Shown in pieces: positions 8,920 to 16,465 of a stretch of 64,000 nucleotides of DNA. The position numbers were made by a program, and so were the translations under genes. Below the pieces are notes generated by a model that saw only the letters and a program-made list of their open reading frames with translations, had not been told where the DNA came from and searched no databases. Location of the stretch: assembly GCA_964244725.1 (NCBI GenBank), contig CAXTJQ010000003.1, positions 248,001-312,000 on the forward strand, given 5' to 3'. The stretch's first letter is position 1, and the number at the start of each line of letters is the position of its first letter. The stretch is from Kumtagia sp964244725. GTDB taxonomy: Bacteria > Pseudomonadota > Alphaproteobacteria > Rhizobiales > Rhizobiaceae.

Positions 8920-9777
8920 ATGCCCGCGCAAACGCAAGCAGCCTCGAAGGCCGGTCCTGTCGTCATTCTGGTGGAGCCGCAGCTTGGCGAGAACATCGGT
9001 ATGGTGGCCCGCGCCATGGCGAATTTCGGCCTTTCGGAGCTTCGTCTCGTCAAGCCGCGCGACGGCTGGCCGAGCGACAGCGCGCGGGCGACCGCCGCGA
9101 AGGCCGCGCATGTCATCGACGCGGTCGCGCTCTGCCAGACTGTGGAGGAGGCGGTCGCCGACCTGACTTACGTGTTGGCGACGACCGCCCGGGAACGAGA
9201 CGGGTTCAAGCCTGTTCTCGGTCCGGTCGAGGCGTCGCTGACCCTGCGCGGGCGGGCCAATGCCGGGCAGACCACCGGCATCCTGTTCGGCCGCGAGCGT
9301 TTCGGTCTCTTCAACGAGGAAATCGCGCGCGCCGACGCCATCGTGACGTTTCCGGTCGATCCGGAATTCGCCTCGCTTAACATCGCGCAGGCTGTCATGC
9401 TGATGGCCTACGAGTGGATGCGCTCGGGTCTGGCCAACGAGACGGACACGGCCTTCGCGAGCAAACCCACCGTTCCGGCCGAGCGCGGGCAGATCATCGG
9501 ACTGCTCGACCATCTGGAAGCGGCGCTGTCGGCGCGCGGCTATTTTCGCCCGGCCGCCAAGAAGCCAAAAATGCTCGACGGACTGCGCGCCGTGTTCACG
9601 CGGCCCGCCTTCACCCAAGCCGAGATCAAGGTCCTGCGCGGCGTGGTCTCATCCCTCGACTATTTCTCGCCGACCGAGCCGCGCGGCATGGGTTATCCCG
9701 AGCGCAAGCAGGCCGCCGACGCGCCGCGCATGCAGCGCCGGCCCGCAGCGGACAAGCGAGAGCGCGGCGATGGCTGA
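8920..9777 (+). CDS. trmJ: tRNA/rRNA 2'-O-methyltransferase, TrmJ-like (SPOUT/SpoU family)
   Basis: S-adenosylmethionine-dependent 2'-O-methyltransferase, most likely modifying the tRNA anticodon-loop position 32. Three SPOUT trefoil-knot motifs are seen: ENIGMVARAMANFG (motif 1), ILFGRERFGLFNEEI (motif 2) and SLNIAQAVMLMAYE (motif 3). The start is placed at the ATG at 8920 (MPAQTQAASKAGP, 285 residues); a TTG at 8887 is in frame but sits too close to its GGAG. The C-terminal helical region (GYFRPAAKKPKMLDGLRAVF) is TrmJ-like. It overlaps murI by 8 bases, implying co-translation. Confidence 0.85.
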   Translation: MPAQTQAASKAGPVVILVEPQLGENIGMVARAMANFGLSELRLVKPRDGWPSDSARATAAKAAHVIDAVALCQTVEEAVADLTYVLATTARERDGFKPVLGPVEASLTLRGRANAGQTTGILFGRERFGLFNEEIARADAIVTFPVDPEFASLNIAQAVMLMAYEWMRSGLANETDTAFASKPTVPAERGQIIGLLDHLEAALSARGYFRPAAKKPKMLDGLRAVFTRPAFTQAEIKVLRGVVSSLDYFSPTEPRGMGYPERKQAADAPRMQRRPAADKRERGDG

Positions 9778-10573
9778 GCGTCCCGTTATGATGTTCGATT
9801 CGGGCGTCGGTGGGCTGACTGTGCTGCGCGAGGCGCGCGTCATCATGCCAGGCACACGCTTCGTCTATGTCGCCGACGACGCTGGGTTTCCCTATGGCGG
9901 CTGGGAAGAGGACGCCCTGCGCCGGCATGTCGTCGCGTTGTTTTCGGGGCTCCTCGATCGCCACGACCCGGCGCTCGTCGTCGTCGCCTGCAACACCGCC
10001 TCGACGCTGGTGCTGCGGGATCTGCGCGAGGCCTATCCCGCGACCCCGTTCGTGGGCACGGTGCCGGCGATCAAACCCGCCGCCGAACGGAGCCGATCCG
10101 GCATCGTCGCGGTGCTGGCGACGCCGGGCACCGTCAAGCGCCAATACACCCGCGACCTGATCCGCAACTGGGCGTCCAAGGTCCATGTCCGCCTCGTCGG
10201 CAGCGAGCGGCTGGCGACGCTGTCGGAGATCTACATGCGCAATGGCTTCGTCGACGAGGAGGCGGTGCGCGATGAAATCGCCCCCTGCTTCGTCGAACAG
10301 CACGGACGCCGCACCGATATCGTGGTGCTCGCCTGCACGCACTACCCGTTTCTGGTCAACCGCATGCGCAAGACCGCGCCTTGGCCCGTGGATTGGCTGG
10401 ACCCGGCGGAAGCGATAGCCCGCCGGGCGCTGTCCCTGCTTCCGGCGCGACATGAAACGCTGAATTCAGTTATCGACGATCGGCATCCCGATATCGCGGT
10501 TTTCACCTCCGGAGGGCCGGACATCGCGACGCGTCTGCTGATGCGCGGCTTTGGCCTCGCTACTCCGCTCTGA
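9770..10573 (+). CDS. murI: glutamate racemase
   Basis: Converts L-glutamate to the D-glutamate needed for peptidoglycan stem peptides, in the cytoplasm and without cofactor. The 267-residue protein has the two catalytic cysteines in VVACNTAST and VLACTHYPFL, the N-terminal DSGVGGLTVLRE loop and FPYGG segment. Its start overlaps the end of trmJ by 8 bases, so the two form an operon. No terminator-like hairpin is obvious directly downstream; a convergent small gene follows. Confidence 0.95.
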   Translation: MAERPVMMFDSGVGGLTVLREARVIMPGTRFVYVADDAGFPYGGWEEDALRRHVVALFSGLLDRHDPALVVVACNTASTLVLRDLREAYPATPFVGTVPAIKPAAERSRSGIVAVLATPGTVKRQYTRDLIRNWASKVHVRLVGSERLATLSEIYMRNGFVDEEAVRDEIAPCFVEQHGRRTDIVVLACTHYPFLVNRMRKTAPWPVDWLDPAEAIARRALSLLPARHETLNSVIDDRHPDIAVFTSGGPDIATRLLMRGFGLATPL

Positions 10574-10619
10574 GCAGGTCGCGCCGGCTGGGTCGGAGCG
10601 GGCGTTGTGGGCCGCCCGG

Positions 10620-10850
10620 TTATTTGCAGCGACGGACCCTCGTCACGACGACATGTCGGCGGTGGTTGCGATACACGACCTTTTTCCGGGTGACCATGCG
10701 ACAGACCTGGCGATGCCGGGGCCTGTTCATCTGGGCATGATGCCTCCCTGTTTTGATCACGACCGACGCCGCTTCGGCGGGTGCGACGGTCGCGAGGGAA
10801 CCGGTAGCCATCATCAACGCGGTGACGAACGCGATCAGTGTGGTTTTCAT
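10620..10850 (-). CDS. small secreted basic protein
   Basis: Unrecognised 76-residue protein. A clear Sec signal peptide (MKTTLIAFVTALMMATGSLA, cut near APAEAA) leaves a short mature part that is extremely rich in Arg, His and Lys (RRHVVVTRVRRC), with two cysteines (residues about 50 and 75) that could form a disulfide. An AAAGG ribosome site lies before the ATG. Convergent with murI. Small His/Arg-rich exported proteins are common in rhizobia but have no assigned function; no function is proposed here. Confidence 0.6.
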   Translation of the reverse strand: MKTTLIAFVTALMMATGSLATVAPAEAASVVIKTGRHHAQMNRPRHRQVCRMVTRKKVVYRNHRRHVVVTRVRRCK

Positions 10851-11233
10851 TGTATGACCTTTCTTGAGAGTCCCTTGCCCGTGCCGCTTCAGTCATCCTT
10901 TGACAGAACCTGCCGGCGCCTTGGCAATTTATCTGAAGGGCATTGAGTTCCCAGTTAATTCGAGTTCATGCTGGCGATCCCGCCGTGGTGGCTGCCTTTC
11001 GCGGTGTCGCCGAAATCTTGAGGGAGGAGAGTGTTGACAACGCGGTTCCGCTCGCCTACCCACCCTCCATCGCTGGGTCGCACGGTCCGGCGTTCATTAC
11101 ACGTGTCCCGTGGGTTTCCCGCAAGCTGTGCGCGGAAACCCTGTCAGGCTTCGAAAACGGAAGCCAGAGGAGGGCGCGTTTCCTTCGCCCGTGGCATGAC
11201 GTTGCGGGTGCAATGCATCGATAAGGGAATGCG
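10851..11233 (+). other. 383-base gene-free region; rpsD leader with hairpin
   Basis: No convincing gene is seen. A TTGACA hexamer at 11034-11039 may be the -35 of the rpsD promoter, though the matching -10 is poor. At 11112-11141 a strong hairpin (GGGTTTCC...GGAAACCC, extended by a CGC/GCG segment with one bulged base) lies about 90 bases before the rpsD start. It could be an attenuator or an S4 autoregulatory structure; neither can be decided here. Confidence 0.45.
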
Positions 11234-11851
11234 ATGAGCAAGCGCGAATCCGCGAAATACAAGATCGACCGACGTCTCGGCGAGAATATCTGGGGCCGTC
11301 CCAAATCGCCGGTCAACAAGCGCGAATATGGCCCCGGCCAGCACGGCCAGCGCCGCAAGGGCAAGATGTCGGACTTCGGCCTGCAGCTTCGCGCCAAGCA
11401 GAAGCTGAAGGGTCACTACGGCGACGTTTCCGAAAAGCAGTTCCGCAAGACCTATGAGGAAGCCGACCGCCGTCGCGGCGATACCTCGGAGAACCTGATC
11501 GGGCTGCTCGAGTCGCGTCTCGACGCGGTCGTCTACCGCGCCAAATTCGTGCCGACGATCTTCGCCGCGCGTCAGTTCGTCAACCACGGTCATGTCAACG
11601 TCAATGGCAAGCGCGTCAACATCGGCTCGTACCGATGCAAGGCGGGCGATACGATCGAGGTGCGCGAAAAGTCGAAGCAGTTGGTGATCGTGCTCGAATC
11701 CGTGCAACTCGCCGAACGCGACGTGCCGGACTACATCGAAGCCGATCACAACAAGATGTCGGTCAAGTTCGCCCGCATCCCGGGATTGGCCGATGTGCCG
11801 TTCGCTGTCCAGATGGAGCCGAACCTGGTGGTCGAGTTCTACTCGCGCTAA
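11234..11851 (+). CDS. rpsD: 30S ribosomal protein S4
   Basis: Primary 16S rRNA-binding protein that nucleates 30S assembly. The 205 residues match the family: N-terminal MSKRESAKYKIDRRLGENIW, the NKREYGPGQHGQRR segment, and the S4 RNA-binding domain (SRLDAVVYRAKFVPTIFAAR, FVNHGHVNVNGKRVNIGSY). It is monocistronic here, unlike enterobacteria where it sits in the alpha operon. A hairpin with a T-run follows immediately. Confidence 0.98.
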   Translation: MSKRESAKYKIDRRLGENIWGRPKSPVNKREYGPGQHGQRRKGKMSDFGLQLRAKQKLKGHYGDVSEKQFRKTYEEADRRRGDTSENLIGLLESRLDAVVYRAKFVPTIFAARQFVNHGHVNVNGKRVNIGSYRCKAGDTIEVREKSKQLVIVLESVQLAERDVPDYIEADHNKMSVKFARIPGLADVPFAVQMEPNLVVEFYSR

Positions 11852-11874
11852 GTCTGCCGTCTTTACGCTCTTGC

Positions 11875-11900
11875 AAAGGGCCGGGCCGGCCCGGCCTTTT
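11875..11900 (+). terminator. intrinsic terminator of rpsD
   Basis: A very GC-rich stem (AAAGG...CCTTT enclosing the palindrome CCGGGCCGGCCCGG, with one bulged G) ends in TTTT 24 bases after the rpsD stop. Confidence 0.8.
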
Positions 11901-11966
11901 ACATCAGCGAACCGGTCTGCGTCCTCCCTGCTTCAGTCCGCGCCGCCGGTGGTGTAGGAGCGAGGG

Positions 11967-12836
11967 ATGAACGTTCACAATCCCGCGCCCGACATCGACG
12001 ACGCCGATATTTCCGGCGCCTGCCACCCGATGTTCCTCGATACCCCGTCCTCCATCGGCTTCAACAAGCTGCGCAAGCGGTTGTTGCGCCAGATCCGCGA
12101 GTCGATCGAGGGCTACGGCATGGCGAGGGCCGGCGACCGCTGGTTGGTCGCGATTTCGGGCGGCAAGGATTCCTATGGCCTGCTGGCGCTCCTGCTCGAC
12201 CTTAAATGGCGCGGGCTGCTGCCGGTCGACCTGCTCGCCTGCAATCTCGACCAAGGCCAGCCGAATTTTCCGAAGCATGTTCTGCCCGAATTCCTGGATC
12301 GGCATGGTATAGCGCACCGGATCGAATACCGCGACACCTACTCGATCGTAACCGACAAGATCGCCGAAGGCGGCGCTTACTGCTCGCTATGCTCGCGCCT
12401 GCGGCGTGGCAACCTCTACCGCATCGCGCGGGAAGAGGGGTGCTCGTCGCTGGTGCTCGGCCATCACCGCGAGGACATCCTCGAGACCTTCTTCATGAAC
12501 CTGCTCCACGGCGGGCGGCTTGCGGCGATGCCTCCGAAGCTGCTGAACGACGACGGCGACGTGATGGTGCTGCGCCCGCTGGCGCTCTGCGCCGAGTCCG
12601 ATCTCGCGCGCTTCGCCGAGGCCATGCGCTTTCCGATCATCCCCTGCGACCTCTGCGGCAGCCAGGACGGCCTGCAGCGCAACGTCATGAAGACGATGAT
12701 CGGCGAGATGGAGCGTAAGATGCCGGGCCGCAAAGATACGATGATCCGGGCGCTGTCCAATGTCCGGCCCTCGCATTTGCTCGACCGCGCGCTTTTCGAC
12801 TTCGCCGGCCTGCCGGCTCCCCCGCAGAAAGTCTGA
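11967..12836 (+). CDS. ttcA: tRNA 2-thiocytidine(32) synthetase TtcA
   Basis: ATP- and iron-sulfur-dependent enzyme that thiolates C32 of certain tRNAs. The protein (289 residues) carries the PP-loop SGGKDS at residues 64-69 that activates the base as an adenylate, the first CxxC (YCSLCSRLRRG, residues 139 and 142) and a second CxxC (PCDLCGSQ) that together hold the iron-sulfur cluster. The conserved GHHREDILETFFMN segment is also present. It is two bases from the following phosphatase-family gene, suggesting an operon. Confidence 0.93.
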   Translation: MNVHNPAPDIDDADISGACHPMFLDTPSSIGFNKLRKRLLRQIRESIEGYGMARAGDRWLVAISGGKDSYGLLALLLDLKWRGLLPVDLLACNLDQGQPNFPKHVLPEFLDRHGIAHRIEYRDTYSIVTDKIAEGGAYCSLCSRLRRGNLYRIAREEGCSSLVLGHHREDILETFFMNLLHGGRLAAMPPKLLNDDGDVMVLRPLALCAESDLARFAEAMRFPIIPCDLCGSQDGLQRNVMKTMIGEMERKMPGRKDTMIRALSNVRPSHLLDRALFDFAGLPAPPQKV

Positions 12837-12838
12837 CC

Positions 12839-13666
12839 ATGCATTTCGACGACAAGGCGATCGAATGGCTTGCCGCGCTTCTTGCCGAGACCGCCGAGGC
12901 GGAGATCATGCCGCGATTTCGAAGGCTCGAGGCGTCCGACATCCGCCAGAAGACCTCGACCATCGACCTGGTGACGGAAGCCGATGTCAATGCGGAGCGG
13001 GTGATCACGGCGCGCTTGCTGGAGCGGTATCCGGGTGCGCTGGTGATCGGTGAGGAAGCTTATGCCGCCGATCCGACGACGCTCGCGGGACTATCGCAAG
13101 CCGATCTCGCCTTCGTCGTCGACCCGGTCGACGGCACGTTGAATTTCGCCTCCGGCCTGCCGCTGTTCGGCGTGATGCTCGCCGTGGTCGTCAGGGGCGA
13201 GACGGTGGCCGGCATCATCCACGATCCGGTCGGCAAGGACTTCATCCTGGCCGCGCGCGGCGGTGGGGCGCATATCCGGGGCATGGATGGCGGCGCGACG
13301 CCCTGCCGCGTCGCGCCCGCCGCGCCGATCTCGGCGATGAGCGGGGCGGTCTCCTGGCATTCCCTCAACGAGCCCGAACGCTCGCTGCTGGCTCGAAACT
13401 GCGCCAGGATGCACGCGCATTTCAACTATCGCTGCGCGGCTCATGAATATCGCTTGCTCGCCACCGGCGGCGGTCACTTCGTCGTCTATACGAAGCTCAT
13501 GCCCTGGGATCATTTGCCCGGCGTCCTGATCCAGGCGGAGTCGGGCGGCTATTCGGCGCTTCTCGACGGCTCGCCCTATCTGACGTCGACCCGGGGCGGC
13601 AACTTGATCGTCGCTCCGGACCGCGAAAGCTGGGACGAGATTAGGCGCACGCTCTGGGCGGACTGA
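12839..13666 (+). CDS. inositol monophosphatase family protein
   Basis: Magnesium-dependent, lithium-sensitive-type phosphatase of the IMPase/FBPase fold, 275 residues. The metal-binding motifs are visible: GEEAY (residues 71-75), VDPVDGTLNF (DPxDGT at 95-100) and the C-terminal WDHLPGVLIQAESGG, a variant of the usual WDxAAG. That variation and overall divergence make the substrate uncertain: inositol-1-phosphate, histidinol phosphate or 3'-phosphoadenosine 5'-phosphate are all handled by relatives. It starts 3 bases after ttcA and converges on the MFS gene with a 3-base gap. Confidence 0.85.
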   Translation: MHFDDKAIEWLAALLAETAEAEIMPRFRRLEASDIRQKTSTIDLVTEADVNAERVITARLLERYPGALVIGEEAYAADPTTLAGLSQADLAFVVDPVDGTLNFASGLPLFGVMLAVVVRGETVAGIIHDPVGKDFILAARGGGAHIRGMDGGATPCRVAPAAPISAMSGAVSWHSLNEPERSLLARNCARMHAHFNYRCAAHEYRLLATGGGHFVVYTKLMPWDHLPGVLIQAESGGYSALLDGSPYLTSTRGGNLIVAPDRESWDEIRRTLWAD

Positions 13667-13669
13667 CCC

Positions 13670-14944
13670 TCAATGCATTTCCGTCGCGGCGTTCGCGCCG
13701 CGCGGTTTCGGCTCGTTGTGCGGCTGGAACAGACGGCCCTTTTCGGCAAACAGCACCATGACCAGTCCGAACAGCCCGACGGCGCAGAAACCCGCCGATA
13801 GCGGCGTGGTGGTGCCGTCAAACGACTGCCCGATGAACGCGCCGATCAGCCCGCCGCCCAGTGTCTGCATGAACCCCTGAACCGAGGAGGCGGTCCCCGC
13901 GATGTGGCCGAGAGGCTCCATGGCGAGCGCGTTGAAGTTCGAGCCGATCCAGCCGAACTGGAACATCGCGGCGGCAAACAGCAGGACGAAGCCGACGAGC
14001 GGGACATGCCCGAAAAGCGACCAGACGAACCAGATTGCGCTGACGATGGTGAAGCCGATGATCGCGCCATGCGACAGGCGCCGCATGCCCCAGCGCATCA
14101 CCAGGCGTGAGTTGAGAAAAGACGATATCGCCATCATGCCGGCGATCAGCGCGAACAGGATCGGAAACCAGACGCCCAGCCCGTAGATGCCGACATAAAT
14201 CTGCTGCGCCGAATTGATGAAGCCGAAGAGCGCGCTGAAAACGGCCGTCGAGGCCAGCGTATAGCAGAGCGAGACGCGCGTCGTGAGGACCGTGCCGAAC
14301 GCGTGGCCGACCGAGGCCAGCGTGAACGGCCGACGATCCTCGGGATGCTGCGTCTCCGGCAGGCGGATCGCCGCCCAGATGGCGATCGCCAGTGCGATCG
14401 TGCCCATGCAGATGAAGATGAAGTGCCAGTTGGCGACCAGCATCATCAACTGTCCGATGCTGGGGGCCACGACCGGTATGATCATGAAGACCATGAAGAT
14501 GAGCGACATGATCTCGGCCATCTGGCGGCCGCCGAACCGGTCGCGCACCATTGAGACAGCGATGACGCGCGTCGACGCCGCGCCAATACCCTGGATAAAC
14601 CGCAGCGCTAGAAGCGTCTCGAAGTTGGGAGACAGGGACGCGGCGAAAGCGGCGACCAGATAGACCGTCAGCCCGAAGAGAAGCGGCCGGCGCCGCCCGA
14701 AGCGATCCGAGGCGGGACCGTACGCCAGGAGCGCGAAGGCCATGCCGGCGAAATAGGCGGTGATGACGTATTGCCGATGGTTCGCGTTCTCTACCCCGAG
14801 GCTTGCGCCAATTTGCTGCAGACCCGGCAGCATGATGTCGATCGCCAGCGCGTTGAGCGCCATCAGTGCGGCGGCGAGCGCGATGAACTCCCGCTTGGAC
14901 AGCGCGAACGTCGGAGCATGGCTCATGGAGGTGTGTTGGTCCAT
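13670..14944 (-). CDS. MFS multidrug transporter, Bcr/CflA type
   Basis: Proton-driven 12-TM efflux protein of the inner membrane (424 residues). It starts with a cytoplasmic tail, then the first span (ALAIDIMLPGLQQIGASLG, the IDMYLPALP-like Bcr/CflA signature), the loop-2 MFS motif GPASDRFGRRRPL, and RFIQGIGAASTRVI in span 4, a drug-proton antiporter motif. Twelve hydrophobic segments are apparent. The likely role is drug or metabolite export; substrate unknown. Monocistronic, divergent from nothing close; a terminator on the other side belongs to grxD. Confidence 0.85.
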   Translation of the reverse strand: MDQHTSMSHAPTFALSKREFIALAAALMALNALAIDIMLPGLQQIGASLGVENANHRQYVITAYFAGMAFALLAYGPASDRFGRRRPLLFGLTVYLVAAFAASLSPNFETLLALRFIQGIGAASTRVIAVSMVRDRFGGRQMAEIMSLIFMVFMIIPVVAPSIGQLMMLVANWHFIFICMGTIALAIAIWAAIRLPETQHPEDRRPFTLASVGHAFGTVLTTRVSLCYTLASTAVFSALFGFINSAQQIYVGIYGLGVWFPILFALIAGMMAISSFLNSRLVMRWGMRRLSHGAIIGFTIVSAIWFVWSLFGHVPLVGFVLLFAAAMFQFGWIGSNFNALAMEPLGHIAGTASSVQGFMQTLGGGLIGAFIGQSFDGTTTPLSAGFCAVGLFGLVMVLFAEKGRLFQPHNEPKPRGANAATEMH

Positions 14945-14963
14945 CGCTCAGCTCCGGCCTCGA

Positions 14964-14997
14964 TCAAAAAGGAAATGCGCCGGAGAAACCGGCGCAT
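14964..14997 (-). terminator. intrinsic terminator downstream of grxD
   Basis: On the minus strand a perfect 9-bp stem (ATGCGCCGG / CCGGCGCAT, 5-base loop) is followed by TTCCTTTTTG, a good Rho-independent signature. It closes the transcript that includes grxD. Confidence 0.8.
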
Positions 14998-15054
14998 CGA
15001 TGGATTACAACAGCGAGGGGCTATATGGGTTCCGGCGCAATTCCGGACGTAAAG

Positions 15055-15390
15055 CTACGCCGAAGCCTTTGCGCTGATGTTCTTTTCCTGCATGTAGGTC
15101 TGCAGTTCGCCCGCCTGGAACATCTCGCGGACGATATCGCAGCCGCCGACGAACTCGCCCTTGACATAGAGCTGTGGGATGGTCGGCCAGTTGGAATACT
15201 CCTTGATCCCCTGTCGAAGCTCGTTGGACGACAGGATGTTCACACCTTTGTAGTCGACCCCGAGGTAGTCGAGGATCTGCACGATCTGGCCGGAAAATCC
15301 GCATTGCGGGAAATCGGGCGTCCCCTTCATGAAGAGAACGACGTCGCTCCCCTTCACCTCGTTGTCGATATAGTCGTTGATGGCGGTCAT
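15055..15390 (-). CDS. grxD: monothiol glutaredoxin, Grx4/GrxD family
   Basis: Iron-sulfur cluster carrier rather than a disulfide reductase. The start at the ATG 15390 gives 111 residues (MTAINDYIDNEVKG), the standard single-domain length. The CGFS active site is at residues 30-33, with the glutathione-binding WPTIPQLY (residues 68-75) and GGCDIV motifs. Its classic partner BolA is encoded about 830 bases upstream on the same strand, and CGFS glutaredoxins form [2Fe-2S]-bridged heterodimers with BolA. The pair is here separated by two extra genes. Confidence 0.95.
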   Translation of the reverse strand: MTAINDYIDNEVKGSDVVLFMKGTPDFPQCGFSGQIVQILDYLGVDYKGVNILSSNELRQGIKEYSNWPTIPQLYVKGEFVGGCDIVREMFQAGELQTYMQEKNISAKASA

Positions 15391-15558
15391 TGATTTGTCC
15401 CTTGATGCCTGTGGGAGTCGGGCGCGAACCATTGCAGACAAGTAAACCCCCTGGCGGCCCAAAACAAGAACCAATGGCGGGACCATGGTCCGGCACTGCG
15501 GCGCGGCGCGATGATCGCGCCCGGTCGATTGTTTGCCCTGACGCCAAAGAGAGCTGAG

Positions 15559-15948
15559 ATGTCGAGAGCCGACCTGTCCGATTGCTATCGCGAGTACATC
15601 GCCTGCCTCAATGCACGGGATTGGGCGAACCTCGGACAATTCGTCCATGAAGACGCATCTCACAACGGGCGAAAGATCGGCCTTTCGGGCTACCGCGACA
15701 TGCTGGTCGCGGACTTCGACGCAATACCCGATCTTCGTTTCGCCATCCAACTGGCGATTTCCGATCCGCCGGTCATCGCCAGCCGTCTCAGATTCGACTG
15801 TACGCCGAAGGGCCATTTCCTCGGCCTGCATATCGGCGGCAGGACGGTATCGTTCACCGAGAACGTGTTCTACGAGTATCGGGAGGGCAGAATCTTCCAG
15901 GTCTGGTCGATCGTCGACAAGGCGGCCATCGAGGCACAACTTTTCTAG
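15559..15948 (+). CDS. SnoaL-like polyketide-cyclase-fold protein
   Basis: A 129-residue protein of the NTF2-like/SnoaL fold, sometimes annotated as ester cyclase. Indicators are the N-terminal helix (CYREYIACLNARDWANLGQF), the RFDCTPKGHFLGL strand and the FTENVFYEYREGRIFQVWS signature at the C-terminus. The ATG at 15559, preceded by a GAGAG site, is chosen over an upstream frame opening at 15511. It is on the opposite strand to its neighbours, sitting between grxD and bolA, so it looks like an insertion into that conserved pair. Substrate unknown. Confidence 0.75.
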   Translation: MSRADLSDCYREYIACLNARDWANLGQFVHEDASHNGRKIGLSGYRDMLVADFDAIPDLRFAIQLAISDPPVIASRLRFDCTPKGHFLGLHIGGRTVSFTENVFYEYREGRIFQVWSIVDKAAIEAQLF

Positions 15949-15974
15949 CCTGCCCAACCGGTCGTCGGCCAGCC

Positions 15975-16199
15975 TCAGCCCACGCGCCGCTTTGCCTTCG
16001 CGCGCGATCGGACGGTTCGCTTTCGGCTGGTCTGCCGCTTCGAGGGCTTCAGCAGCTTCTCGATCCGCGAAAGCCGCTCGGTCGGGGTCAGGGCGCGCTT
16101 CCGGCGTCTTGCCCTGCGCCCAACTCCCGTCGTTTTCCTAAGCATCTCGGTGAGAACGTCGCGGACGATGCCTTGCACGAGGTCGGTGATCGCGGACAC
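15975..16199 (-). CDS. small highly basic hypothetical protein
   Basis: Unrecognised 74-residue protein. The N-terminal third is an ordinary amphipathic helix (SAITDLVQGIVRDVLTEML); the rest is almost all Arg, Lys, Thr and Ser (RRARRRKRA, KRQTSRKRTVRSRAKAKRR), a composition suited to nucleic acid or ribosome binding. It lies 18 bases downstream of bolA on the same strand, so it may be co-transcribed with the purL-bolA unit. A genuine coding role is plausible but not proven. Confidence 0.45.
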   Translation of the reverse strand: MSAITDLVQGIVRDVLTEMLRKTTGVGRRARRRKRALTPTERLSRIEKLLKPSKRQTSRKRTVRSRAKAKRRVG

Positions 16200-16217
16200 G
16201 AGACGGCTCCCGGGGGG

Positions 16218-16451
16218 TTACTCGGGCACGCTGGTCTGCAGCGCAAGCGCGTGCAGGACGCCGCCCATATTGCCCTGCAGCGCGTCATAGACCAGTTTGT
16301 GCTGCTGCACGCGGCTCTTGCCGCGAAAGCTTTCGGCGACGACTTCGGCCGCATAGTGATCGCCGTCGCCGGCCAGATCGCGGATGGTCACGACGGCGTC
16401 GGGAATGCCGTTTCGGATCAACCGTTCGATCTCGCCCGCATCCATCGCCAT
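16218..16451 (-). CDS. bolA: BolA family iron-sulfur/redox regulator
   Basis: Small (77-residue) BolA-fold protein that partners CGFS glutaredoxins in iron-sulfur cluster sensing and transfer. The start at 16451 (MAMDAGEIERLIRNG) is supported by family alignments; a longer frame reaching 16493 overlaps purL. The helix-turn-helix-like core (VVAESFRGKSRVQQHKLVYD) and the conserved C-terminal histidine (GGVLHALALQT) are present. It follows purL by 14 bases. Confidence 0.92.
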   Translation of the reverse strand: MAMDAGEIERLIRNGIPDAVVTIRDLAGDGDHYAAEVVAESFRGKSRVQQHKLVYDALQGNMGGVLHALALQTSVPE

Positions 16452-16465
16452 AGAGAGGTCCGTCC

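Noticed and set aside
10943..11224. Small plus-strand open frames upstream of rpsD
   Set aside because: They overlap one another, lack ribosome sites and known motifs, and lie in the rpsD leader.
15391..15957. 300-residue fusion of an extra domain to glutaredoxin
   Set aside because: The extra part is antisense to the SnoaL gene; the ATG at 15390 gives a complete CGFS glutaredoxin.
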